A stretch of 10,899 nucleotides of DNA from JAAETI01 sp965368515 (GTDB taxonomy: Bacteria > Actinomycetota > Acidimicrobiia > Spongiisociales > UBA5794): positions 1-10,899 of the forward strand of contig CBDUNF010000117.1 of NCBI GenBank assembly GCA_965368515.1, given 5' to 3'. The notes under the pieces are model-generated. The model saw only the letters and a list, made by a program, of their open reading frames with translations. It was not told the origin of the DNA and searched no databases. Position numbers and translations under genes: made by a program. Positions within the stretch are counted from its first letter, which is position 1. Every line of letters starts with the position of its first letter. Positions 1-5,876 of this stretch are shown one piece after another.

Positions 1-567
1 GTGGTCATCTCGCTCCCCAGGCATCGATGCCTCCGCCATCACCACTGAGGCCCCACGGCACAACCCGGGGAAACCACCACCGGGGCCGGTGTCGGCGGAG
101 TACACCAACGATCGCCCCCCCGCCTCAAAACGTGTGGCGACAGTTGGCACCGAGTGCGCCGTTACCGCAAACCTGAGATCGATGGACCCAACGGTGACGT
201 GGTTCTCTGCCCCGACTTCGTGAAAGTCGAACGTGTCGAATAGGACATGCCCCTCACCTGCGCCGAGAAAGTCGGCGATCCGATCGGCCACTCCCGGTGC
301 GGCAAAAACCGGAATGCCTTTGGCCGACATGGGACCGTAGGCAAGAGCGTGATGCAGAGCCAGGAAGTCTGCGCAGTGGTCGGGATGGCGATGGGAGAGA
401 ACCACGGCGTCCAGTCGATCCGGAGACATGCGTCGCATCAGCTCGCCAAAGACCCCAAAACCTATGTCACACAGGATGTGTGTCGACAGGTTGCTCACTA
501 GATAGCCGGAGGATGGTCGATCCGGCATCGGGTAGGTGCCCGAGCTGCCCAGAACATCGAGTTGCAT
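1..567 (-). CDS. MBL-fold metal-dependent hydrolase, Rv1339-like (C-terminus cut by window edge)
   Basis: The frame is open from an ATG at 567 to the window edge, giving 189 residues. It begins with the beta strand and glycine-rich turn typical of MBL-fold hydrolases (LDVLGSSGTYP, residues 3-13). The metal motif HxHxDH is intact (H59, H61, D63, H64), followed by H138 in TAHSVPT and D159 in YSADTGPG, so most of the dinuclear metal site is present. The last histidine would lie outside the window. The layout resembles the actinobacterial family of M. tuberculosis Rv1339, an atypical cyclic-nucleotide phosphodiesterase related to RNase Z/AtsA; the family call is from memory of the pattern. An SD-like AGTAGGTGA precedes the ATG, which lies four bases after the stop of the membrane-protein gene, so it is the last visible gene of the operon. 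Another MBL hydrolase or RNase Z-type role is possible. The fold is secure and the substrate is not. Confidence 0.85.
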   Translation of the reverse strand, partial: MQLDVLGSSGTYPMPDRPSSGYLVSNLSTHILCDIGFGVFGELMRRMSPDRLDAVVLSHRHPDHCADFLALHHALAYGPMSAKGIPVFAAPGVADRIADFLGAGEGHVLFDTFDFHEVGAENHVTVGSIDLRFAVTAHSVPTVATRFEAGGRSLVYSADTGPGGGFPGLCRGASVVMAEASMPGERDDH

Positions 568-571
568 CGTT

Positions 572-820
572 TCACCTACTCCCGAAGAACACGCTCATCC
601 ACAGTGCCGACAGCACGATCGAGGCCAGCAGGGGAATCCACACCGTTCTGCGCCACATTGCGGCACCCAGGCCTGTTGCTATCAGCCACATACCCACGAG
701 CGTAATCAGCCACCCTGACGAGATCACAGAGAACGACGCAACGATCAGCACGCCAACAATCAAGTGCATGGCAACGCCGACCAGGCCGTACATCATCAGA
801 TGGGCCGACCGTCCGGTCAC
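572..820 (-). CDS. Small three-helix membrane protein of unknown function
   Basis: This 82-residue frame starts at GTG 820, whose GTGA overlaps the TGA stop of the JAMM gene by three bases. A GGGAG sits five bases upstream of the GTG as a ribosome site inside the preceding gene. The protein is almost wholly hydrophobic, with predicted helices at about residues 9-30, 37-55 and 60-78. The basic pair R57-R58 lies between helices two and three, and only short polar ends remain. There is no signal cleavage site, no catalytic motif and no cysteine. I do not recognise the family. In mycobacteria a rhomboid protease gene lies between mec and Rv1339, but this protein is too short and lacks the GxSG serine motif, so it is not a rhomboid. 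The overlap with its neighbours argues that it is real and co-translated. A role in anchoring or partnering the flanking soluble enzymes is only a guess. Confidence 0.72.
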   Translation of the reverse strand: MTGRSAHLMMYGLVGVAMHLIVGVLIVASFSVISSGWLITLVGMWLIATGLGAAMWRRTVWIPLLASIVLSALWMSVFFGSR

Positions 821-1224
821 GGCAGCTCCCGCAGTGCTACCTCGTCCACCATGTACTCGCGAATCCGAAAACCGCGTAGCTCGGGGTAACCGTTGCTCAT
901 TCCAACCACCAGGTACAACCACTCCGGATCGAGTGCACCTTCGATGTCGCGGGCGGAGGGAAACGCGGCCGAGTCCGGGTGCGAGTGAAACGATCCACCA
1001 ATCGACCATCCGTGGCGCTCGGCGTGACGAATCGCCGCGAAGTGCTCCTTTGGCGAAACCGTGAACCTCACCCGCGACCTTTCGACGTTGGTCGTTGGAT
1101 AGGCCATCCGGAGCCGGCCTGCGGCGTCGAAGGCAACCAGGCCGCATGCCTCTTCCGGTGCACAGAAGCGAGCATGAGCGATCATGGCCTCGTGAATCTG
1201 GCCGGGAATGGCAACCTGCTCCAC
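817..1224 (-). CDS. JAMM/MPN+ (M67) zinc metallopeptidase, Mec-like
   Basis: The 135-residue protein has a full JAMM active site: E25 in PEEACG, then H80-S-H82-P with S90 and D93, matching HxHx(7)SxxD. These residues bind zinc and activate water. The opening HARFCAPEEACGLVAF and the whole-protein length match bacterial stand-alone MPN+ proteins. The best-known is M. tuberculosis Mec (Rv1334), which frees cysteine from the sulfur-carrier CysO; related enzymes trim ubiquitin-like carriers. No CysO or CysM gene is visible, so the substrate is open. The GTG at 1224 follows the arginine deiminase stop by two bases. A TTG at 1230, overlapping that stop as TTGA, is an equally reasonable start. Neither has a clear SD sequence, suggesting translational coupling. 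The frame continues open far upstream inside the deiminase gene, but that extension is an out-of-frame shadow with no family resemblance. The 3' end overlaps the next gene. Confidence 0.85.
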   Translation of the reverse strand: MEQVAIPGQIHEAMIAHARFCAPEEACGLVAFDAAGRLRMAYPTTNVERSRVRFTVSPKEHFAAIRHAERHGWSIGGSFHSHPDSAAFPSARDIEGALDPEWLYLVVGMSNGYPELRGFRIREYMVDEVALRELP

Positions 1225-1226
1225 CG

Positions 1227-2456
1227 TCAAACCAATCGATCGCGCAGGATGGGTTGGGTCATGCACCTGCTCCCCCCACGCCCGCGACAGAGTTCGCTCG
1301 CATCCAATTCGAGTACCTCGATGCCTGCTTCGCGCAGCCTTCGGTTGGTCTCCTGGTTGCGGGCGTAGGCGATTACGACACCCGGCGCAATCGCCAGCGT
1401 GTTGTTGCCGTCGTCCCATTGCTCTCGCAACTGACCGATCGCGTCTCCTCCCGTGGCAACAAACGTGACCTCATCGAGACCCAGCGCGTCGCGCAGGGCG
1501 TCTTCCAGCGAATCTGCTCTGGCGACTTCAACCCCACCGACGCCGCCTGTGATGACGTGAACGTCGATGCGCTCGAGCAATCCCGGGAACACATTGAATA
1601 CCGACCGATCGACCATCGTAAAGACCGTGTCGAGATGCATCACGGCTCTCTCCCGGCGCAGATGCACCACGATGATCTTCTCGATCGGCGAATCCGCAAA
1701 CAAGCGTCTCGCCAACAGCTCAACAGCGGCAGGGGCCGTGCGCTCCCCCAGACCGATTATCAATGTGTCCTCGGCCAGCACCAGTACATCGCCACCCTCG
1801 ATGCTTGCCGGGTAGTGGTCGTCTTCACCGTTTCCGAACCACACCGGGAACCTGTCGTGCTTGAACCGTGGATGGTGCTTGTAGATCTCTCGCATATAGA
1901 GGGACTCGCGCTCCCGGGCAGGCGTGGCCAATACGTTGAGCATGAGCCCATCACCAACCCATGCCGCGTTGTCTCGCATGAAGAGAAGGTTGGGCAAGGG
2001 GCGGAGCACGTAGTGGAATCGATCGGCAACCAGATCGGCAAAGAGAGCGTCAACACCCCACTCGACCAACTCTCGCTCTAGGAGCCCTCCCAACAGGACA
2101 TCGACCACCCGGTCGCACTCGGCCTCGCGCAGGCTGGCTCGGAGTCGATCCGCTACGCCGGCGCCGCATCGAGCGGGAGTGATGATGTCGTCGATGATTT
2201 GGCCCTTGATCTCATCGATATCCAGAACATCCCGAAGCAGATCCTCGAAGTAGAGCACCTCGATAGCTCGGTCGGTCATCAACTGGGTGAAGCGATCGTG
2301 CTCCTCTTGGGCCCGTTCCAGCCACAGGAGGTCATCAAACAGCAAGGCTTCCTTGTTGTCAGGGGTGATTCGAGCAATCTCGATGCCGGGGCGGTGCACC
2401 ATCACTGTGCGGAGCCGTCCGATTTCGCTGCTGATATGCGTCATGGAATCGACCAT
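1227..2456 (-). CDS. arcA: Arginine deiminase
   Basis: This 409-residue cytoplasmic enzyme should hydrolyse L-arginine to citrulline and ammonia. It is full length for the family (about 400-420) and colinear with Pseudomonas-type ArcA. It has the N-terminal SEIGRLRTVMVHRPG, the RD pair (D162), IEGGD (E220), MHLDTVF (H274, D276), REQWDDGNN at 344-352, and the C-terminal GRGG segment with nucleophile C398. All catalytic residues are present. Two differences from the sequences I remember are the usual FTRD motif reading FMRD, and the segment around the cysteine reading SRCMTQPI rather than GHCMTCPI. The ATG at 2456 is the longest start; an in-frame ATG at 2444 (MTHISSEIG) is also plausible and neither has a strong SD. 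No arcB, arcC or arcD is visible, so use for ATP generation is unproven. It leads an operon with a JAMM peptidase, a membrane protein and an MBL hydrolase. Agmatine deiminase is excluded by the motif set. Confidence 0.93.
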   Translation of the reverse strand: MVDSMTHISSEIGRLRTVMVHRPGIEIARITPDNKEALLFDDLLWLERAQEEHDRFTQLMTDRAIEVLYFEDLLRDVLDIDEIKGQIIDDIITPARCGAGVADRLRASLREAECDRVVDVLLGGLLERELVEWGVDALFADLVADRFHYVLRPLPNLLFMRDNAAWVGDGLMLNVLATPARERESLYMREIYKHHPRFKHDRFPVWFGNGEDDHYPASIEGGDVLVLAEDTLIIGLGERTAPAAVELLARRLFADSPIEKIIVVHLRRERAVMHLDTVFTMVDRSVFNVFPGLLERIDVHVITGGVGGVEVARADSLEDALRDALGLDEVTFVATGGDAIGQLREQWDDGNNTLAIAPGVVIAYARNQETNRRLREAGIEVLELDASELCRGRGGSRCMTQPILRDRLV

Positions 2457-2549
2457 AGCCGGGCGACTGAGGTCGCTGCATCGTGCGCCGTTCCGGACGC
2501 GGAAGAACCCGGAGCATCTTCGGTCTCAACCCTCTATGGGCTACTACCG

Positions 2550-2571
2550 CTGCGAAAGGACCAATTCGCAG
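2550..2571. promoter_or_regulatory. Perfect 7-bp inverted repeat upstream of arcA
   Basis: CTGCGAA (2550-2556) and TTCGCAG (2565-2571) are perfect reverse complements around an 8-base spacer. The element lies about 95 bases upstream of the arcA start. It could be an operator for a dimeric regulator or a small hairpin in the arcA leader. There is no T-run on either side, so it is not a standard terminator. It does not look like an ArgR box. Confidence 0.35.
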
Positions 2572-2617
2572 ATCTCCGGGTTCCGGTGGTCCGAGTTGGA
2601 GTCGCCACCTCAAATGG

Positions 2618-2649
2618 AGCGGCTACTCCGAAATAACCGAGTAGCTGCT
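2618..2649. promoter_or_regulatory. 11-bp inverted repeat in the arcA-livK intergenic region
   Basis: AGCGGCTACTC (2618-2628) pairs with GAGTAGCTGCT (2639-2649) over 11 positions. The only imperfection is one G-T pair, and the loop is ten A-rich bases. It is the strongest structure in the gap, about 165 bases from arcA and 230 from livK. It lacks a following T-run on either strand. An operator or an RNA leader structure are both possible, and the sequence does not decide between them. Confidence 0.4.
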
Positions 2650-2804
2650 AGCGCTCGGCCACCTCCAGGGTCCTATAAAGACTTTCAGACATTGTGTGGA
2701 CCACCTCCTCTCTCTGGTGAGAGCATTCTGCCACACGAATCCGATCTGTCCAGCGAATTGCCAGACCATGGGTAGTAGGCGGCGGAGCCAATCAATTGCT
2801 GCGG

Positions 2805-2820
2805 CCGCCAAAACTGGCGG
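2805..2820. promoter_or_regulatory. Perfect 6-bp palindrome in the probable livK promoter region
   Basis: CCGCCA (2805-2810) and TGGCGG (2815-2820) flank AAAC as a perfect hairpin or dyad, ending 60 bases before the livK ATG. It sits directly before the tentative -10 TATGCT at 2822-2827, where a bound regulator would block RNA polymerase. If transcribed it would form a small stable hairpin in the leader. The operator role is inferred from position only. Confidence 0.33.
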
Positions 2821-2880
2821 GTATGCTCCCAGCCACGCAGGGTGCCTACACCACTCTGCATAACGGGAGGTAACAATCCA

Positions 2881-4242
2881 ATGACTATCACGAAGCGGTA
2901 TCGCTTCTTGTTGACTCTGCTCGCCGCGTTCGCACTTTTGGCTGCGGCATGTGGCGATGATGCAGATTCAACAACAACGGCCGCACCCGCGACCGAGGCG
3001 CCTGCAACCACTGCGGCGCCCGAGACAACGGCAGCACCCGAGACAACGGCAGCACCCGAGACAACGGCGGCACCGACCGAAACAACGGTCGCGCTGCCGG
3101 ACAACGCCGACGGCGAGTTGAAGATCGGCTACCTGCTTCCACAGACCGGTGGCCTATCTGCCATCATCGACGCATTGGTCAAGCCAATTGAGATGGCTCT
3201 CGCCGAAATGGACGCCGCCGGCTTCCCGGTGACACTCGTACCCGCCGACTCCGGCACCGACCCCGCCATTGCATCGACATCAGTCGATGGGCTGCTCAAC
3301 GATGGTGTTGACGCCATCATTGGTGCGGCGGGATCCGGTGTATCGCTGTCCGTCCTCGACAAGGTGACGGGCTCCGAGGTTGCGATGTGCTCCGGTTCCA
3401 ACACTGCTGCCACGTTCACAACTATCGAAGACGGAGGTTTCTACTTCCGTACCGCACCGTCCGACACCCTCCAGGGTCCGGCGCTTGCCGATGTCATCAC
3501 TGACGATGGCGCTTCGAGCGTTGCAATCGTGTTCCGTAACGATGAGTACGGCGCAGGGTTTGCCGAGGTGCTCGCTGCGGCGCTCGACTCCAACGGTGTC
3601 AACGTCGCGACGCAGGTCTCCTATGACCCGAACGCAACATCATTCGATGCTGAGGTTGCACAGGTGACCGGCGCCGAAGGCGGCGTTGACGCAGTTGCGA
3701 TCATCACATTCGGTGAGGGCGCTCAGCTGCTCCAGGCGATGATCGAGGCGGGCGCAGGCCCAGCCGATCTGCCGGTCTACGTTGCTGACGGGTTCAAGGA
3801 CACCGTGAGTGCTGAGGATGTCGATCCGAGCAACCCGGCTGTCCTCGAAGGCATCAGGGGTACCGCACCGTCGGCCGCTCCGCCCAACGGGGAAGCCACT
3901 TTCCTGGACCGTCTCGAAGCGTTTGCTCCGGGGACACCGACCATCTTCTCGGCCCACAAGCATGACTGCATGGTTGTGTTCGCTCTGGCATCCGCCGTTG
4001 CGGGCACCGATGACACGTCCGTTTGGGTCAACGAGATCAACGGCGTCACCTCAGGTGGCACCAAGTGCTCGACCTTCACCGAGTGCTATGCACTCGTGCA
4101 GGCAGGCGACGATATCGATTACGACGGCGCCTCAGGGCCGCTCGAGTTCATCGACGTCGGCGAGCCAGCCGGTGGTGTCTACGACGTATACGAGTACGAC
4201 GCTGAAGGCAGCGCGGTCACCGAATCGCAGGTTGAGGTCTAG
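2881..4242 (+). CDS. livK: Branched-chain amino acid-type ABC transporter substrate-binding lipoprotein
   Basis: This 453-residue lipoprotein captures substrate outside the membrane and delivers it to LivHM. The signal peptide has basic K5-R6/R8, a hydrophobic stretch at 9-22 and LLAAAC ending at C24, the predicted lipidated cysteine; alanine at -3 makes a slightly weak lipobox. Residues 25-75 form a flexible Thr/Ala/Pro/Glu linker. From residue 79 (LKIGYLLPQTGG) a type-1 periplasmic binding fold (Peripla_BP_6) runs to the end, with GAAGSGVSLSV near 148-158 and YFRTAPSD at 188-195. C170, C363, C396 and C402 could form two disulfides. The ATG at 2881 is chosen because GGGAGG lies ten bases upstream and the signal peptide begins there; an in-frame ATG at 2842 would put polar residues before it. 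It is convergent with livHMGF. The ligand may be Leu/Ile/Val, another amino acid, an amide or urea; sequence alone does not tell. Confidence 0.92.
   Translation: MTITKRYRFLLTLLAAFALLAAACGDDADSTTTAAPATEAPATTAAPETTAAPETTAAPETTAAPTETTVALPDNADGELKIGYLLPQTGGLSAIIDALVKPIEMALAEMDAAGFPVTLVPADSGTDPAIASTSVDGLLNDGVDAIIGAAGSGVSLSVLDKVTGSEVAMCSGSNTAATFTTIEDGGFYFRTAPSDTLQGPALADVITDDGASSVAIVFRNDEYGAGFAEVLAAALDSNGVNVATQVSYDPNATSFDAEVAQVTGAEGGVDAVAIITFGEGAQLLQAMIEAGAGPADLPVYVADGFKDTVSAEDVDPSNPAVLEGIRGTAPSAAPPNGEATFLDRLEAFAPGTPTIFSAHKHDCMVVFALASAVAGTDDTSVWVNEINGVTSGGTKCSTFTECYALVQAGDDIDYDGASGPLEFIDVGEPAGGVYDVYEYDAEGSAVTESQVEV
3019..3072 (+). repeat. Three tandem 18-bp units in the livK linker
   Basis: The 18-base unit CCCGAGACAACGGCAGCA occurs three times without gaps; the third copy has a single A-to-G change. 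It encodes PETTAA three times (residues 47-64). Degenerate related units flank it (TTAAP, TEAPATTAAP). The period is a multiple of three, so gain or loss of units would alter linker length without breaking the frame. Confidence 0.93.
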
Positions 4243-4265
4243 ACCTCAGATCTAGCTAGACAAGC

Positions 4266-4295
4266 AGAAGGGGCCCGGCGAACCGGGCCCCTTCT
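4266..4295. terminator. Strong hairpin terminator shared by convergent livK and livF
   Basis: A perfect 13-bp stem (4266-4278 with 4283-4295, core GGGGCCCGG) closes a CGAA loop. It starts 23 bases after the livK stop and is followed by TTGTC; with the stem's own TTCT this makes a short T-rich tail on the plus strand. The livF stop lies 16 bases away on the other side, so the same hairpin can end minus-strand transcription too. The tail is weaker in that direction (GCTTGTC). Confidence 0.9.
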
Positions 4296-4311
4296 TTGTC
4301 CGAATGCTGCC

Positions 4312-5052
4312 CTACTCCGCTCGTCCGAGCGTGCCCAGGTAGAGATCGATCACCTTCGGGTCGTGCAACAACTCGAGTCCCGGGCCGGTGTAAGCGTTCT
4401 TGCCTTGATCGAGCACGTAGCCACGGTCGCAGATCTGGAGACAACGCCGTGCGTTCTGCTCGACCATCACGATCGAAACCCCGGTATCGGCGATCTGTCG
4501 GATTCGATCGAAAATCATGTCCTGGTTGGCCGGCGACAAGCCGGCTGAGGGCTCATCGAGGAGAAGCACCGAGGGGTCCATCATCAGCGCCCGGCCCATC
4601 GCAAGCATCTGCCTTTCGCCACCGGACATGAAGCCAGCGCGCTGGCTACGCCGGTCGACCAGGATTGGAAACAGCTCCGAGACCACCGCAAAACGTTCGC
4701 TCCAGCGTTGCGGTGCCAAGTACAGGCCCATCTTCAGGTTCTCTTCTACCGTCAAGGAAGGGAAGATGTTCTCGCGCTGGGGAACATATCCGACACCCAT
4801 CGCAACCAGAGTGTGTGCGGCCAGGTTCGTGATGTCGTCGCCGCGTAGCGTGACCAAGCCACCTCGTATGTCTACCAAGCCAAAAAGCGCCTTGATGAAC
4901 GTGGACTTCCCCGCCCCATTCGGGCCGATGATCCCGACCAACTCCCCTTCCGACAGCGTCAGGTTGCAGCCGGTGAGGATGTCGACACCCGGCAGGTAGC
5001 CGGCGATGACGTCGGTGGCTTCAACGAGGTGGGCAGATTCGCCGGTGCTCAT
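4312..5052 (-). CDS. livF: Branched-chain amino acid-type ABC transporter ATP-binding protein LivF
   Basis: This 246-residue cytoplasmic ATPase is one of the two that drive the LivHM channel. It has Walker A GPNGAGKST at 43-51, Q-loop Q92 in VPQRENIF, signature MSGGERQ at 142-148 and Walker B VLLLDEP at 162-168. The switch position reads VEQN (197-200), the usual LivF variant, where other ATPases have a histidine. The length is usual for the family (about 235-250). The ATG at 5052 overlaps the livG stop as ATGA, and GGGGAGG lies four to five bases upstream, so the start is firm. It is the last gene of the liv operon and ends just before the shared terminator. Confidence 0.95.
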   Translation of the reverse strand: MSTGESAHLVEATDVIAGYLPGVDILTGCNLTLSEGELVGIIGPNGAGKSTFIKALFGLVDIRGGLVTLRGDDITNLAAHTLVAMGVGYVPQRENIFPSLTVEENLKMGLYLAPQRWSERFAVVSELFPILVDRRSQRAGFMSGGERQMLAMGRALMMDPSVLLLDEPSAGLSPANQDMIFDRIRQIADTGVSIVMVEQNARRCLQICDRGYVLDQGKNAYTGPGLELLHDPKVIDLYLGTLGRAE

Positions 5053-5876
5053 GGGACCTCCCCATGCTGGCGGCCGAGGTAGGCGTCGATAACCTCGTCA
5101 TTGGCAGCGATGTGAGACGGCGGACCTTCGGCGATCAGCGCACCTTGTGCGAGTACGACAACCCAGTCGCTGATCTCTTGCACCACGTCCATGTCATGCT
5201 CGATGAAGATGACCGTCTTCCCGTCGTCGCGCAGCGCAGTGATGTGATGCAGCAAGGACTGTGTCAGTGCCGGGTTAACCCCTGCCATTGGTTCATCGAG
5301 CATGATCAGCTCAGGATTGACCATCAGGGCTCGCGCCATCTCGAGGAGCTTGCGCTGGCCGCCGGATAGGCTCCCGGCGAACTCGTCGCGCATATGAGTG
5401 AGACCGAACCGCTCGAGGAGCTCCAATGCCTTCTCCGTATTGGTCGCCTCGATGCTTCGCCAAGATGTGAACAGCCCGCCGAGTAGCGATTCGCCGCGCT
5501 GATCTGAAGCGGCCAATAGGACATTCTCTAGAACCGTGAGCCGTGCCAGCGATCGAGTCAGCTGGAAAGTGCGCACCACGCCTTTGCGTGCGATCTGGTA
5601 GGCAGAGATACCAACCAGAGCACCGCCGTCAAGGTGCCAGCGCCCTTCGTCCGGACGGTCGAATCCAGTGAGGAGATTGAACAACGTCGTCTTGCCGGCT
5701 CCGTTTGGGCCGATCAAAGATGTGATTGTGTTCCGCTGGACCTCGAGATGGCCGAGGTCGACCGCCTGCAGCCCGCCAAACGAGCGGCGCAGATGATCGA
5801 CCACCAGGATCGGGTCGGGCTTCGCCACCCCCGGGTCGGGAGCGACATCGGCGAGGGGTGACTTAGGTGTCGCCAA
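5049..5876 (-). CDS. livG: Branched-chain amino acid-type ABC transporter ATP-binding protein LivG
   Basis: This 275-residue ATPase is the partner of LivF. It shows Walker A GPNGAGKT at 56-63, Q-loop Q105 in VRTFQL, signature LSGGQ at 170-174, Walker B LIMLDEP at 190-196 and switch histidine H227 in IEHDMD. The C-terminal stretch ending in VIDAYLG is the usual LivG tail. The TTG start at 5876 overlaps livM by 14 bases. It is preferred because a near-perfect SD sits seven bases upstream within livM. A GTG at 5828, sixteen codons in, would remove a Pro/Asp-rich leader of no known use and is the alternative. The 3' end overlaps livF by four bases, implying coupled translation of the ATPase pair. 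Confidence 0.95.
   Translation of the reverse strand: MATPKSPLADVAPDPGVAKPDPILVVDHLRRSFGGLQAVDLGHLEVQRNTITSLIGPNGAGKTTLFNLLTGFDRPDEGRWHLDGGALVGISAYQIARKGVVRTFQLTRSLARLTVLENVLLAASDQRGESLLGGLFTSWRSIEATNTEKALELLERFGLTHMRDEFAGSLSGGQRKLLEMARALMVNPELIMLDEPMAGVNPALTQSLLHHITALRDDGKTVIFIEHDMDVVQEISDWVVVLAQGALIAEGPPSHIAANDEVIDAYLGRQHGEVP

Larger units (their letters stand above)
2457..2880. other. Divergent intergenic region between arcA and livK
   Basis: These 424 bases separate two divergently transcribed genes and must hold both promoters. I see no convincing coding sequence: the short frames crossing it use rare AGA, AGG and ATA codons or have no family look. It contains three tidy inverted repeats (listed separately) and no tRNA, riboswitch or terminator that I can name. 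A possible livK -10 is TATGCT at 2822-2827, with TTGCTG at 2796-2801 as a weak -35, but the 20-base spacing is long and the call is poor. I could not pick a promoter for arcA with any confidence. Confidence 0.6.

Noticed and set aside
297..1064. Plus-strand open frame of 255 codons
   Set aside because: It is antisense to the MBL, membrane-protein and JAMM genes, which have intact motifs. Its translation is Arg/Pro-rich low-complexity, typical of a shadow frame.
1225..1419. Longer JAMM protein starting at 1419 (200 residues)
   Set aside because: The extra 5' part lies entirely within the arginine deiminase C-terminus, including its catalytic cysteine, and its translation has no MPN-family similarity.
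1095..2081. Plus-strand open frame of 328 codons opposite arginine deiminase
   Set aside because: It runs antisense to the catalytic core of a clear deiminase and has no family resemblance or ribosome site.
2585..2705. 8-base inverted repeat GGTGGTCC / GGACCACC about 105 bases apart, enclosing the 11-bp hairpin
   Set aside because: In a region of this size one such distant 8-base match is expected by chance, so I do not claim a long-range stem.
2710..2723. CTCTC-TGGT-GAGAG hairpin
   Set aside because: Five base pairs of simple sequence with no T-run; too weak to call a terminator or operator.
2623..2811. Minus-strand 62-codon frame in the arcA-livK gap, possible small protein
   Set aside because: It uses AGA, AGG and ATA codons unlike its neighbours, has no SD before its TTG start, and spans the probable livK control region.
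2842..2880. livK start at ATG 2842
   Set aside because: It would put 13 mostly polar residues ahead of a normal lipoprotein signal peptide, whereas the ATG at 2881 has GGGAGG ten bases upstream.
3019..3072. CRISPR-like tandem repeats
   Set aside because: The units are contiguous without spacers and lie in frame inside the lipoprotein linker.
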